Positions 35,349 through 44,089 of a stretch of 64,000 nucleotides of DNA are shown here, one piece after another. The translations under genes were made by a program, and so were the position numbers. The notes below the pieces were generated by a model. It worked only from the letters and a program-made list of their open reading frames with translations. It made no database searches and had not been told where the DNA came from. Origin of the DNA: Wolbachia endosymbiont (group A) of Anomoia purmunda (GTDB taxonomy: Bacteria; Pseudomonadota; Alphaproteobacteria; Rickettsiales; Anaplasmataceae); NCBI RefSeq assembly GCF_947251545.1, contig NZ_OX366362.1:930001-994000 (forward strand). The letters run 5' to 3'. Within the stretch, counting starts at the first letter, position 1. Every line of letters begins with the position of its first letter.

Positions 35349-36548
35349 CTAAGATAGCTGACCATACATACCGTTTAGTCTATCTATTAGGCCTTCATCC
35401 TTTATCAATGAGCGATCTGCTCCATATTTCATCAAAAGGTTGGCTGATTCTTTTTTGTCATTTGCAAGAGCGTAACATAATGGAGTATACTCAGCTTTAT
35501 CTTGTGCATTAACATTTGCTCCACCTTCTACTAGATACTCTGCAATCTCTACACAACCATATGCAGCAGCATAATGTAAAGGGGTCAGTCCATCTTTATC
35601 CTGTACATCAATTTTTGCTCCACATTTTACCAAAAGTTCCACTGATTCTTTATTGTTTCTTGCAGCAGCACGATGTAAAAAAGTCAATCCATTTTCATCT
35701 TGTGCATCAATGTCTTCTCCATTTTCTAATATAGATTGGCCTAAAGCTTCAGATCCATCTCCATCAAAACATATTCCACTGTCGTCACTACTACTTTTAT
35801 TTAAAAAGGTCTGTTCACCATTATGTATAGTATACTGCTCTAGATGTTGATCGTGCAAGTAATCTTGTTCTATGCGCTTCTGATTATTGGCAAATCTTTG
35901 TTCTGCCTCTTGCAACTTTTGCGCCACAGCATCTCTTTTAGCCAGTTCTCTTTCTAATGTATCATCTACTTTGTTTATATTGTTTTCATTATTGTTCTCT
36001 TTCTGACGTCCTTCCAATACTCGCACTCTTTCCACTACTGATGCTTTCGTATTCTCATTATCTCTTGTCAAAGAACTTGCTGCCTCTAACATTTTTATTA
36101 TAGCCTTTTTATCTTTTACATCGCCGACAATATCCCTTGGAGTTCGGCCTTGACTATCTTTTAGTGAAGGATTTGCGTTATTGTTCAATAAAAGCTGAAC
36201 TATCTCTTGATGACCATGCGAAGCAGCAATGTGCAAAGCAGTGAATTTAGAATTAACATCACCCGACATTTGTTCATCAACTTTTACTTTCTTTTCTAGT
36301 AGGAGTTTTACTATTGGTACACTGTTACATTCCACAGCAAGATGTAACAACATACAATTTACAGTTTTGTCTGAATCTTGTATCATGAATAGCTTATCTA
36401 TCTTCAAATTGTTATAAGTGCTATATACTCCTGAGTTTACATCTTTTAGCTCACTCCCTATTCTTTCAAGTAAATTATTCTCATTTAAACCTTCATTCTT
36501 GCTTACCTCATTTATTATTTCAAAAAATTTTTCCTTTTTTATTGCCAT
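35349..36548 (-). CDS. ankyrin-repeat protein with central coiled coil
   Basis: About 399 residues from the ATG at 36548, chosen because GAGAGGAAAGG lies directly upstream; a TTG at 36563 overlaps that site. The N-terminal part has two or three ankyrin repeats (LLHLAVECNSVPIV, FTALHIAASHGHQE, GRTPRDIVGDVK). A Gln/Glu-rich coiled coil follows (LERELAKRDAVAQKLQEAEQ), then three to four more repeats (LTFLHRAAARNNKE, LTPLHYAAAYGCVE, YTPLCYALANDKKE). Its stop is 3 bp from the IS110 copy 3 edge, so the original gene may have extended further. Likely host-directed protein. Confidence 0.82.
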   Translation of the reverse strand: MAIKKEKFFEIINEVSKNEGLNENNLLERIGSELKDVNSGVYSTYNNLKIDKLFMIQDSDKTVNCMLLHLAVECNSVPIVKLLLEKKVKVDEQMSGDVNSKFTALHIAASHGHQEIVQLLLNNNANPSLKDSQGRTPRDIVGDVKDKKAIIKMLEAASSLTRDNENTKASVVERVRVLEGRQKENNNENNINKVDDTLERELAKRDAVAQKLQEAEQRFANNQKRIEQDYLHDQHLEQYTIHNGEQTFLNKSSSDDSGICFDGDGSEALGQSILENGEDIDAQDENGLTFLHRAAARNNKESVELLVKCGAKIDVQDKDGLTPLHYAAAYGCVEIAEYLVEGGANVNAQDKAEYTPLCYALANDKKESANLLMKYGADRSLIKDEGLIDRLNGMYGQLS

Positions 36549-36649
36549 AACCTTTCCTCTCAATTTATTTATTATTGCTGAACAGTCTCACAAAAAAGTT
36601 AAGTTTGTCGAAATTCCATGTTTGATCTAAAAATTAGTCATAAACATTA

Positions 36650-37526
36650 GACTTCTTTCAAAATTGTTAGAGGGAGTGTAAGATGAAGTATTTGAAAGCA
36701 TGAAATATAAGGAAATAGAAAAGTTAGAAGGAGAAAAGTTTCGACGTTTAACAGGGGTAAAAAAAGCAACATTTGAGCGAATGGTAGAAATTCTAGAAGT
36801 GGAGGATAAAAGAAAAAAAGCTAGAAGTGGAAGAAAAAGTAAACTTTGCATAGAAGACAGGCTACTTATGGCACTGGAATATATAAGAGAATATCGTACA
36901 TATTTTCATATTGGGCAAAGCTATGGCATGAGTGAAAGTAACAGTTTTAAAATAATAAGATGGGTAGAAGACATATTAATAAAACATCCAGATTTTGCAT
37001 TACCAGGAAAAAAAGAGCTATTAAAGAGTGATGTAGAATATGAAGTTTTAGTAATAGACGGAACTGAAACGCCAGTAGAGAGACCAAAAAAAAGCAAAAG
37101 CCCTTCTACTCTGGAAAGAAAAAAAGGCATACTATAAAAACACAAATAGTAACAGAGAAGAAGAGTAGAAAAGTCATATGCACATCTTTCTCGAATGGTA
37201 GAAAACACGGATGTTTAGAGAATCAAAGGTAGCAGTATTGCCGCAAACTAAAATCTTAGCTGATGCCGGCTACAGGGGAATGCAGAAGATACACAAAAAT
37301 GTTGTATTACCGCACAGGAAAACGAAAAAGAATCCGTTAAGCAAAGAACAAAAAAAAGAGAACAGGGCACTTATGAGCCAAAGGGCAATTGTTGAAAACG
37401 TAATTGAAAAGGTTTAAAATCATCTCGGACAGGTATAGAAACCGACGAAAACGTTTTGGTTTAAGGTTTAATTTGATTGCTGCAATTCACAATTTTGAGC
37501 TCCCTACATGAATTTTGAAAGAAGTC
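36650..37526. mobile_element. IS5-family element, copy B (877 bp), transposase on plus strand
   Basis: Bounded by GACTTCTTTCAAAATT and AATTTTGAAAGAAGTC with flanking TA on each side (36648-36649 and 37527-37528). It has the same length and the same internal breaks as copy A. It sits at the left edge of a ~380-bp dispersed repeat. Confidence 0.88.
36700..37511 (+). pseudogene. IS5-family transposase, multiply frameshifted (copy B)
   Basis: The first frame ends after 145 residues (…LERKKGIL). The second carries on from the A8 run as KKKQKPF..HTIKTQIVTEKK. The third picks up at FRESKVAVLP and ends prematurely in IEKV, after which KRFKIISDR.. continues in yet another frame. At least two breaks are real deletions. 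They are shared exactly with copy A, so a defective form has been copied. Confidence 0.82.
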
Positions 37527-37921
37527 TATTGGCGTTTTTTATTCTAAACGCTGCAATTTAGCTGCTTTTAAATGCAACTAACCTAAATTATAAACGTTAA
37601 GAAATTTACTGAGCGGAAAAAAAGGCAAAGAAACCCTAGGGTAGCTAGTATTCAAATTCTCCCTTGTCTATTTGACGTCTTTTACTGTCTTAAACGCTTT
37701 ATAAGCGCGTTTCGGCTTGTATAGGTAGAAACCTAAAAGTTTTATAAAGACATGAGGTGCACATAGTGCAAAAAATTAAGCATGATTTACGCCAAATACA
37801 TTAAGTTTTTTTGTCATTAATCCACTGCAGAGATTGCGAAGATAAATAAATAGCTTCAGTTTCATGATAAGGGCGCTGGCGAAGGGTGTCAAGCAAGTTT
37901 TTCGTTTCTATATGCGCTACC
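37527..37921. repeat. dispersed ~380-bp repeat, copy adjoining ygfZ
   Basis: No gene. Nearly identical to 57233-57615, less so to 48110-48408, and part of it is inverted at 29655-29830. It begins GGCGTTTTTTATTCTAAACG, includes AACCCTAGGGTAGCTAG-type sequence in the middle and ends GCTGGCGAAGGGTGTCAAG. The last motif lies within 30 bp of the ygfZ stop codon. Confidence 0.8.
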
Positions 37922-38728
37922 TTAAGACTTCAACGTCTTAACGCACCTGACCCCATCGACATATAAATTTGCATGACTTTTTTGAGTATTAAGCAATGCA
38001 AGTCCAATGTTGTCTACACTAGAGCGCAGTTCCCCTATTTCCTCATTGTTTTCATTTGTAACTTTAGTGCCAATATCTGGAAGTGCGTTATCTCCCTCAA
38101 CAAGGTAAAGTTTTCTTCTGAATATTTCTTGTCTGCTCATTCGATTTACAACTTCCTGACCTATATAACACCCCTTATTAAAGCTTATACCGTTTACCTT
38201 ATCGATTAAAAATTGCAGCGGAAACGATGAATTCTGCACCATATCTTTCGCTCCATCTGGAACGAGATTTTGAATTCTAACTTTTTCATACTGAGTAAAA
38301 TCCCCAACCGGCTCTTTTATTTCATCTTTATGTATGATCCTCATTCCTAGCAGCTTGTGCCTTGGATCTTGAAAAATAACTTGTGACTTACCACTACACT
38401 CCGCCAACTTAGTATTAAACAAAACTCCAACCTTATATAGTGCGCTAACGTCTTTAATCTTCACTCTCAAATAAGTTTTAAGCAAATCTAGTTTCTCGAT
38501 TATTTGCTGCAAATGCATGTTTTCGCACTCCAAGAGGGTGTATTTACCATATTCAATAAGAAAAAAATCATATAGATATTTTCCCTGAGGGCTAAGCAAT
38601 AAAGAGTAAATGGCTTTTTGGCTATCCAACTTATTAATATCATTGGTTATAATACCCTGCAGAAAATCTCTAGTATCAGGCCCATATAGCACTATCACAC
38701 CACGACTTAAGAATGGTATATAACTCAT
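37922..38728 (-). CDS. ygfZ: folate-binding protein YgfZ
   Basis: YgfZ/Iba57-type proteins bind tetrahydrofolate and help maintain radical-SAM and other [4Fe-4S] enzymes. The 268-residue protein has the GcvT-like fold and the diagnostic motif KGCYIGQE (residues 185-192, with Cys187). The N-terminus (SRGVIVLYGPDTRDFLQGI) is typical. It is complete and divergent from groES. Confidence 0.9.
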   Translation of the reverse strand: MSYIPFLSRGVIVLYGPDTRDFLQGIITNDINKLDSQKAIYSLLLSPQGKYLYDFFLIEYGKYTLLECENMHLQQIIEKLDLLKTYLRVKIKDVSALYKVGVLFNTKLAECSGKSQVIFQDPRHKLLGMRIIHKDEIKEPVGDFTQYEKVRIQNLVPDGAKDMVQNSSFPLQFLIDKVNGISFNKGCYIGQEVVNRMSRQEIFRRKLYLVEGDNALPDIGTKVTNENNEEIGELRSSVDNIGLALLNTQKSHANLYVDGVRCVKTLKS

Positions 38729-38837
38729 GAAATCTCTATAAATAAATCTAAATTCTATTATATAACATTAGGCTCTTTTAGAAACTGCTTTTGGCGTGCA
38801 TATTTTATATGGTGTGCATATTTTACAAGCTCCAGCC

Positions 38838-38866
38838 CTTGAAATCTAACTTACGAGTATATATAT
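38838..38866 (+). promoter_or_regulatory. likely heat-shock promoter of groES-groEL
   Basis: CTTGAAA at 38838-38844 matches the -35 of RpoH-type promoters. It is followed at 17-bp spacing by an AT-rich TATATATA block that could serve as -10. Just upstream, GTGCATATTTTA is repeated directly (38792-38822). No complete CIRCE element is present, so control by RpoH rather than HrcA is inferred. Confidence 0.5.
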
Positions 38867-38902
38867 AAACTTATAAGTTAATTTGTTGATGAGGAAAAAC
38901 AA

Positions 38903-39193
38903 ATGTCAAGTATAAGTTTAAATGTATTAGATGATAGCGTGCTGATCAAGCCTATTAGCGAAGAAAAGCAAGGTGGAATTGTGCTTCCATCAAGTGCTGA
39001 AGAGAAACCTACTAAAGGTGAAGTTATAGCAGTTGGTGAAGGTTCACGCAATTCAAGTGGCGAACGCGTAACTTTAACTGTGAAAGCTGGTGATAAAGTG
39101 TTCTATCGTCAATGGGCTGGTACAGAAATAGAACATAATGATGAAAAGCTTATCGTGATGAAAGAGTCCGATATACTTGCTGTCATTAAGTAG
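38903..39193 (+). CDS. groES: co-chaperonin GroES
   Basis: 96 residues forming the heptameric lid of the GroEL chamber. It has the conserved [27 protein letters not shown] with the mobile loop, and the C-terminal [25 protein letters not shown] upstream is the ribosome site. It is followed 101 bp later by groEL on the same strand, the standard operon. Confidence 0.96.
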   Translation: MSSISLNVLDDSVLIKPISEEKQGGIVLPSSAEEKPTKGEVIAVGEGSRNSSGERVTLTVKAGDKVFYRQWAGTEIEHNDEKLIVMKESDILAVIK

Positions 39194-39294
39194 CAGTCTT
39201 TATTTTTACTAAACTAAAACAAAGCGCAACATAACGCATTGTAAATGGTTTTATTATAGTTTTCTAAATTTTTTATTAACAAGAGGTGATAAAA

Positions 39295-40944
39295 ATGACT
39301 AATGTAGTAGTATCAGGTGAGCAGTTGCAAGAAGCCTTTCGTGAAGTCGCAGCAATAGTGGATTCAACGGTAGCAATAACTGCGGGACCTAGAGGAAAAA
39401 CGGTAGGGATTAATAAGCCCTATGGAGCACCAGAAATTACAAAAGATGGTTATAAGGTGATGAAGGGTATCAAGCCTGAAAAACCATTAAACGCTGCGAT
39501 AGCAAGCATCTTTGCACAGAGTTGTTCTCAATGTAACGACAAAGTTGGTGATGGTACAACAACGTGCTCAATACTAACTAGCAATATGATAATGGAAGCT
39601 TCAAAATCAATTGCTGCTGGAAACGATCGTGTTGGTATTAAAAACGGAATACAGAAGGCAAAAGATGTAATATTAAAGGAAATTGCGTCAATGTCTCGTA
39701 CAATTTCTCTAGAGAAAATAGACGAAGTGGCACAAGTTGCAATAATCTCTGCAAATGGTGATAAGGATATAGGTAACAGTATCGCTGATTCCGTGAAAAA
39801 AGTTGGAAAAGAGGGTGTAATAACTGTTGAAGAGAGTAAAGGTTCAAAAGAGTTAGAAGTTGAGCTGACTACTGGCATGCAATTTGATCGCGGTTATCTC
39901 TCTCCGTATTTTATTACAAATAATGAAAAAATGATCGTGGAGCTTGATAATCCTTATCTATTAATTACAGAGAAAAAATTAAATATTATTCAACCTTTAC
40001 TTCCTATTCTTGAAGCTATTGTTAAATCTGGTAAACCTTTGGTTATTATTGCAGAGGATATCGAAGGTGAAGCATTAAGCACTTTAGTTATCAATAAATT
40101 GCGTGGTGGTTTAAAAGTTGCTGCAGTAAAAGCTCCAGGTTTTGGTGACAGAAGAAAGGAGATGCTTGAAGATATAGCAACTTTGACTGGTGCTAAGTAT
40201 GTCATAAAAGATGAACTTGGAATCAAGATGCAAGATCTCACGCTTGATGATCTTGGTACGGCTAAAAATGTTAAAATTACTAAAGATAATACCACAGTTG
40301 TCAGCGAAAATAGCGATTCTGACAGTGTGAAAGCTAGAATCGAGCAGATCAAATCTCAAATTGAAACTTCAACTTCTGATTATGATAAAGAAAAGCTAAG
40401 AGAGCGTTTAGCGAAATTATCAGGTGGTGTTGCTGTGCTCAAAGTTGGTGGAGCAACTGAAGTGGAAGTTAAAGAACGTAGAGATAGAGTCGAAGATGCG
40501 CTGCATGCAACAAGAGCTGCAATTGAAGAAGGTATAGTTCCAGGTGGTGGAGTTGCGCTTCTTTATGCTTCATCTGCACTTGATAAGTTAAAAGGTGCAA
40601 GTGACGAAGAGCAAATAGGCATAAACATTATCAAGAAAGTTCTCAGTGCTCCAATTAGAAGGTTAGTCAAAAATGCTGGTCTTGAATCTGCTGTTATAAT
40701 TGACTATTTGATTAAGCAGAATGATAAAGAGCTTATATACAACGTTGAGGCTATGAATTATGCTAATGCATTTACAGCTGGTGTGATTGATCCAGCAAAA
40801 GTGGTGCGTATTGCTTTTGAAACAGCGGTATCTGTTGCGAGTGTGCTGATAACTACTGAATCTATGATAGTTGATGTACCAAGCAAAGAAAATGCTTCAT
40901 CTCCTATGGGTGCAGGAGAAATGAGTGGCATGGGTGGATTCTAA
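39295..40944 (+). CDS. groEL: chaperonin GroEL
   Basis: A 549-residue ATP-dependent folding chaperone forming double heptamer rings with GroES; it is also a dominant Wolbachia antigen. I chose the ATG at 39295 ([11 protein letters not shown]) because AGAGGTGATA lies directly before it; a GTG at 39286 is inside that site. ATP-binding signatures [11 protein letters not shown] and DGTTTCSIL, the family pattern [12 protein letters not shown] and the GMGGF end are present. Confidence 0.96.
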   Translation: MTNVVVSGEQLQEAFREVAAIVDSTVAITAGPRGKTVGINKPYGAPEITKDGYKVMKGIKPEKPLNAAIASIFAQSCSQCNDKVGDGTTTCSILTSNMIMEASKSIAAGNDRVGIKNGIQKAKDVILKEIASMSRTISLEKIDEVAQVAIISANGDKDIGNSIADSVKKVGKEGVITVEESKGSKELEVELTTGMQFDRGYLSPYFITNNEKMIVELDNPYLLITEKKLNIIQPLLPILEAIVKSGKPLVIIAEDIEGEALSTLVINKLRGGLKVAAVKAPGFGDRRKEMLEDIATLTGAKYVIKDELGIKMQDLTLDDLGTAKNVKITKDNTTVVSENSDSDSVKARIEQIKSQIETSTSDYDKEKLRERLAKLSGGVAVLKVGGATEVEVKERRDRVEDALHATRAAIEEGIVPGGGVALLYASSALDKLKGASDEEQIGINIIKKVLSAPIRRLVKNAGLESAVIIDYLIKQNDKELIYNVEAMNYANAFTAGVIDPAKVVRIAFETAVSVASVLITTESMIVDVPSKENASSPMGAGEMSGMGGF

Positions 40945-40954
40945 GTAGAATGAA

Positions 40955-40978
40955 ACCGTGGAGCAATTGCTCCACGGT
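40955..40978. terminator. perfect 24-bp palindrome after groEL
   Basis: ACCGTGGAGCAATTGCTCCACGGT starts 11 bp after the groEL stop and can form a 10-bp-plus stem. No T run follows, so it is either a terminator of uncertain efficiency or an mRNA 3'-end stabiliser. It is unrelated to the two dispersed palindrome families. Confidence 0.6.
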
Positions 40979-41386
40979 AGTTCCAAAAAATCTCACATTT
41001 TACTGTTCGTTAGATGATGTCATTCCAGTGCTTGACACTGGAATCCATCCTTTCCATAATCATCAAAACATTGTATTTTAACAAAAAACAGCTATTTTTA
41101 TGCTTGCCAACTTAATAAAATTCCTGGATCCCAGTGTAAAGCACTGGGATGACACCCTCCTGATGGGCCAAAATCACAATGTTCGTACAGTTGTGGATTC
41201 ATTCGCGGTATCTCGGCATAGATTCCGCTAACAAGTAGCGGGATGACGAATTTGTCGTTTTTCAGATTGTCGTAAGTCAGTTTAGCTATAGCATAATGCT
41301 ATATTAATAAATAATCTATATAATGCTATTAAATATAATAATTAAAATCTAAATCACTTTCTCTATAAAAGGAGAAATTTACCTTA
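40979..41386. repeat. palindromic repeat field between groEL and the DsbD-like gene
   Basis: No gene. It holds palindromes at 41018-41045 and 41127-41152, a CACAATGTTCGTACAG motif at 41175-41190, and a long second-family element at 41201-41248 (ATTCGCGGTATCTC..GCTAACAAGTAGCGGGATGACG). Confidence 0.7.
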
Positions 41387-41890
41387 ATGAAAATACATAT
41401 ATATTTAATATTGTTTTTATTTTTTTCTTGCACTCAACTATATGCTGACGAGGAAATTGCAAAATTTGATTTACTTATTGGCGAGATAAATGAAGCAAGC
41501 CTCACTCTTAAAGGTGCAATAAGGGTTACAGTAGAACCAGGCTGGCACATATATTATAAAGATCCTGGAGATTTCGGTTTTCCCACTTCTTTTGATTGCA
41601 AGGGTAACACATTAAACATAGATATTTACTGGCCTACTCCAAAAAAACATAGAGATAAAGTAGGAAGAGAGATATTTATCAGTAACGTATATGAGGACAT
41701 GGTATTATTTCCCTTTAAGATGAATATGTTTTCAAATCAGGGGTATATTGACCTTAACTTCCATATAAATTATGCGATATGTAAAGATAGGTGCATCCCT
41801 AAAAATGCTGAGATAAAAATCAAACAGCCACTAAAGGATTTTATAGATTCTGATATCAATAAACTTATAAATGAGTGGTATGAAAAATAG
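41387..41890 (+). CDS. exported DsbD N-terminal-like domain protein (PF11412 type)
   Basis: 167 residues with an N-terminal signal peptide (MKIHIYLILFLFFSC..LYA, cleavage likely after Ala20). The mature part has GWHIYYKDPGDFGFPTSFD, a WPTPKK segment and YAICKDRCIPKNAEI. These match the periplasmic DsbD-alpha/'disulphide bond corrector' domain, including its Cys pair. It would pass electrons or bind redox partners in the periplasm. The membrane and thioredoxin domains of full DsbD are absent here, so it is a stand-alone domain. Confidence 0.8.
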   Translation: MKIHIYLILFLFFSCTQLYADEEIAKFDLLIGEINEASLTLKGAIRVTVEPGWHIYYKDPGDFGFPTSFDCKGNTLNIDIYWPTPKKHRDKVGREIFISNVYEDMVLFPFKMNMFSNQGYIDLNFHINYAICKDRCIPKNAEIKIKQPLKDFIDSDINKLINEWYEK

Positions 41891-42399
41891 GGTTCTCATG
41901 GGGTAGGTGTCATTCCAGTGCGTGACACTGGAATCTCATTTACTTTTTTGTTCACTATGTGAGGAACTTGGGCCTACAAGTATATAAACATAATGATTTC
42001 ACATAAAAAATTTAGATCCCAGTGTCACGCACTAACTGTACAAACATTGAGATATAAGAGTAATTTGTACCAAGAAAAAAGATGTCATCCCAGTGCCTGG
42101 GCACTGGGATCCAGATTGGACACTAAGTTGGTGAGTATAAAAGTAGCTAACCTTATGTTAAAACACAATATTTTTGGTGAGGGGTTGCATTAAAAGATGG
42201 ATTCCAGTGTCAAGCACTGGAATGACATCGTTTTAACATTGTACCATATTACAATGTTCGTACAGTTATGTGTCACGCACTGGGATGACAAGAAAAGGTT
42301 TCTAGAATGACAGGAACGAAGTCATACATAGAAAATAGGTTAGGTATTTTCAACTTTTGTATGTATACTTAGATCAAAACACTCACTTTTAGTATGTAA
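41891..42399. repeat. 509-bp intergenic repeat field
   Basis: No gene. Palindromes lie at 41907-41935, 42012-42030, 42083-42112 and 42203-42228. Flanking copies of the CTGTACAAACATTG / CACAATGTTCGTACAG motif lie at 42032-42048 and 42249-42266. Part of a GTTGGTGAGTATAAAAGTAGCTAA unit is shared with 43850. Confidence 0.7.
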
Positions 42400-43743
42400 A
42401 TGGATATAGTAAAGTTTGTTTTATTACTGCCAACAATATTACTCATGCTAGTTGCTGGTGTTTACCTGTCGGTTAAACTAAAATGGCTACAGATATTTAG
42501 ATTGCCGTACGCCCTTTCACTCATTGGAGTTAAAAGAGGAGAAAATAAATTTTCTTCTATAGCCGCCCTGTTTACAATCTTAGGGGGAAATTTAGGAGTA
42601 GGAAATATTTCAGGAACTGCTGTTGCTCTAAAAACCGGAGGACCGGGCTCTATTTTATGGATGGCAATAATTATTGTTATCACTTCTGTGATAAAATATG
42701 TCACTTGTTATCTAAGTATAAAAACCAGAAAGGAAAAGAACGGACGGTTTATAGGTGGCCCTATAGCCTACATGGCTGATGCATTTAACTCTAGAAAAGC
42801 TACAATTGTGTTTCTAGTTGTTATGATAATGGTTTCAATAACAGTTGGTAACCTTGTTCAGGTAAATTCTCTATCAATACCACTTAACATGATAGATGTG
42901 CCTGTAGTCATTGGTGGCATTGTAATGGCCATAATATTTTTTGTTGTTGCAGTTCTCAGCTTAAAAAAAATTAAAATTTTTATATCGGCTATGATACCGA
43001 TAATGACGGTAAGTTACCTCATACTTTGCGGTATCATATTATTTAAGTTTAGTGAAAATATCCTTCCTTCTCTAAAACTAATAACAAGCAGTTTTTTTAC
43101 AACTAGTAGCTTTAACTCTGGTTTATCTCTAGGTTTGATTTTAGAAATGTTGACTATTATTCAAGTTGGAACTTTGCAAGGTATTTTTGCAACAGATATA
43201 GGGCTTGGCCTTGAAGGAATCGTGCACTCTTCAATTGTTCCTAAGAAAAATAACAATAAATTTATTATTGAACAGAGTCTAATCACAATAATATCGCCTT
43301 TTATAGTTGCATTCATAGTGTTCATTACAACGATGGTACTGCTTGTCACAGATTCTTGGGTCACTGATTTAGAGAGTACTAACATGTGCATATTTGCTTT
43401 TAGAAAAGCTATGAATTGGCCCTATATTGACTATTTAATTATGGCCATAATGTTTTGTTTTGCTTTCACTACTATTTTTACTTGGTTTTTTTGCTCAAAA
43501 CAGACAATACGCTATGTGTCTATGGATAATAAATACACTAAAATCTGGACTGTAGTTTTTACCTTAATCATTCCACTTGGTGCAATAGGTAAAGTCCGGT
43601 TACTATGGGATGTTGCTGATATCTCGATTGCTGCTTTGTTGTTTATCAACATACTCGCTATACTCGAGCTAACCTCTCAAGATCCAGAAGTGTTTACTGT
43701 GAGTAGCAGATATTTGAAGTTGCAAAAACAGAGCTATAGCTAA
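42400..43743 (+). CDS. sodium:alanine symporter family transporter (AgcS)
   Basis: A 447-residue inner-membrane protein with about eleven hydrophobic segments. The family signature is GGNLGVGNISGTAVALKTGG PGSILWM (residues ~65-91), matching AGCS Na+/alanine/glycine symporters. A later TLQGIFATDIGLGLEG motif is also typical. Imported alanine or glycine would feed protein and cell-wall precursor synthesis. No damage is seen. Exact substrate unknown. Confidence 0.85.
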   Translation: MDIVKFVLLLPTILLMLVAGVYLSVKLKWLQIFRLPYALSLIGVKRGENKFSSIAALFTILGGNLGVGNISGTAVALKTGGPGSILWMAIIIVITSVIKYVTCYLSIKTRKEKNGRFIGGPIAYMADAFNSRKATIVFLVVMIMVSITVGNLVQVNSLSIPLNMIDVPVVIGGIVMAIIFFVVAVLSLKKIKIFISAMIPIMTVSYLILCGIILFKFSENILPSLKLITSSFFTTSSFNSGLSLGLILEMLTIIQVGTLQGIFATDIGLGLEGIVHSSIVPKKNNNKFIIEQSLITIISPFIVAFIVFITTMVLLVTDSWVTDLESTNMCIFAFRKAMNWPYIDYLIMAIMFCFAFTTIFTWFFCSKQTIRYVSMDNKYTKIWTVVFTLIIPLGAIGKVRLLWDVADISIAALLFINILAILELTSQDPEVFTVSSRYLKLQKQSYS

Positions 43744-44089
43744 AGCAATTTAGGCTATGCAGCTGTTGTGATATAAGAGTGATTTCCGCCAAGAAGGATG
43801 TCATCCCAGTGCCCAGACACTGGGATCCAGGAATCTTGATTGGCACTAAGTTAGTGAGTATAAAAGTAGCTAATCTTATGTTAAAACACAACATTTTTGA
43901 TGGGGTTCGTGAAAGGCTGGATTCCAGACTGGAATGACAACTTAAATCGTTTGATGTTACCATAAAATAGCTTGTGTCATCACATTAGTAACACAACCTT
44001 CCTTAATAAAAATTCAACCAATGCCCGTAATAATCATATTAGCTAGTATTAGCTAGCACTAAAGGCAGAGGGTTATTAGTGAGGGATAT
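43744..44089. repeat. intergenic repeat field before the WH2-like gene
   Basis: No gene. A palindrome lies at 43800-43828 (GTCATCCCAGTGCCCAGACACTGGGATC), with a second degenerate one at 43917-43938. The last ~90 bp, including AGTATTAGCTAGCACTA, may hold the promoter of the next gene, but no clear hexamers stand out. Confidence 0.6.

Noticed and set aside
39286..39294. GroEL start at GTG 39286
   Set aside because: This GTG is part of the AGAGGTGATA ribosome site for the ATG at 39295, where the family normally starts.
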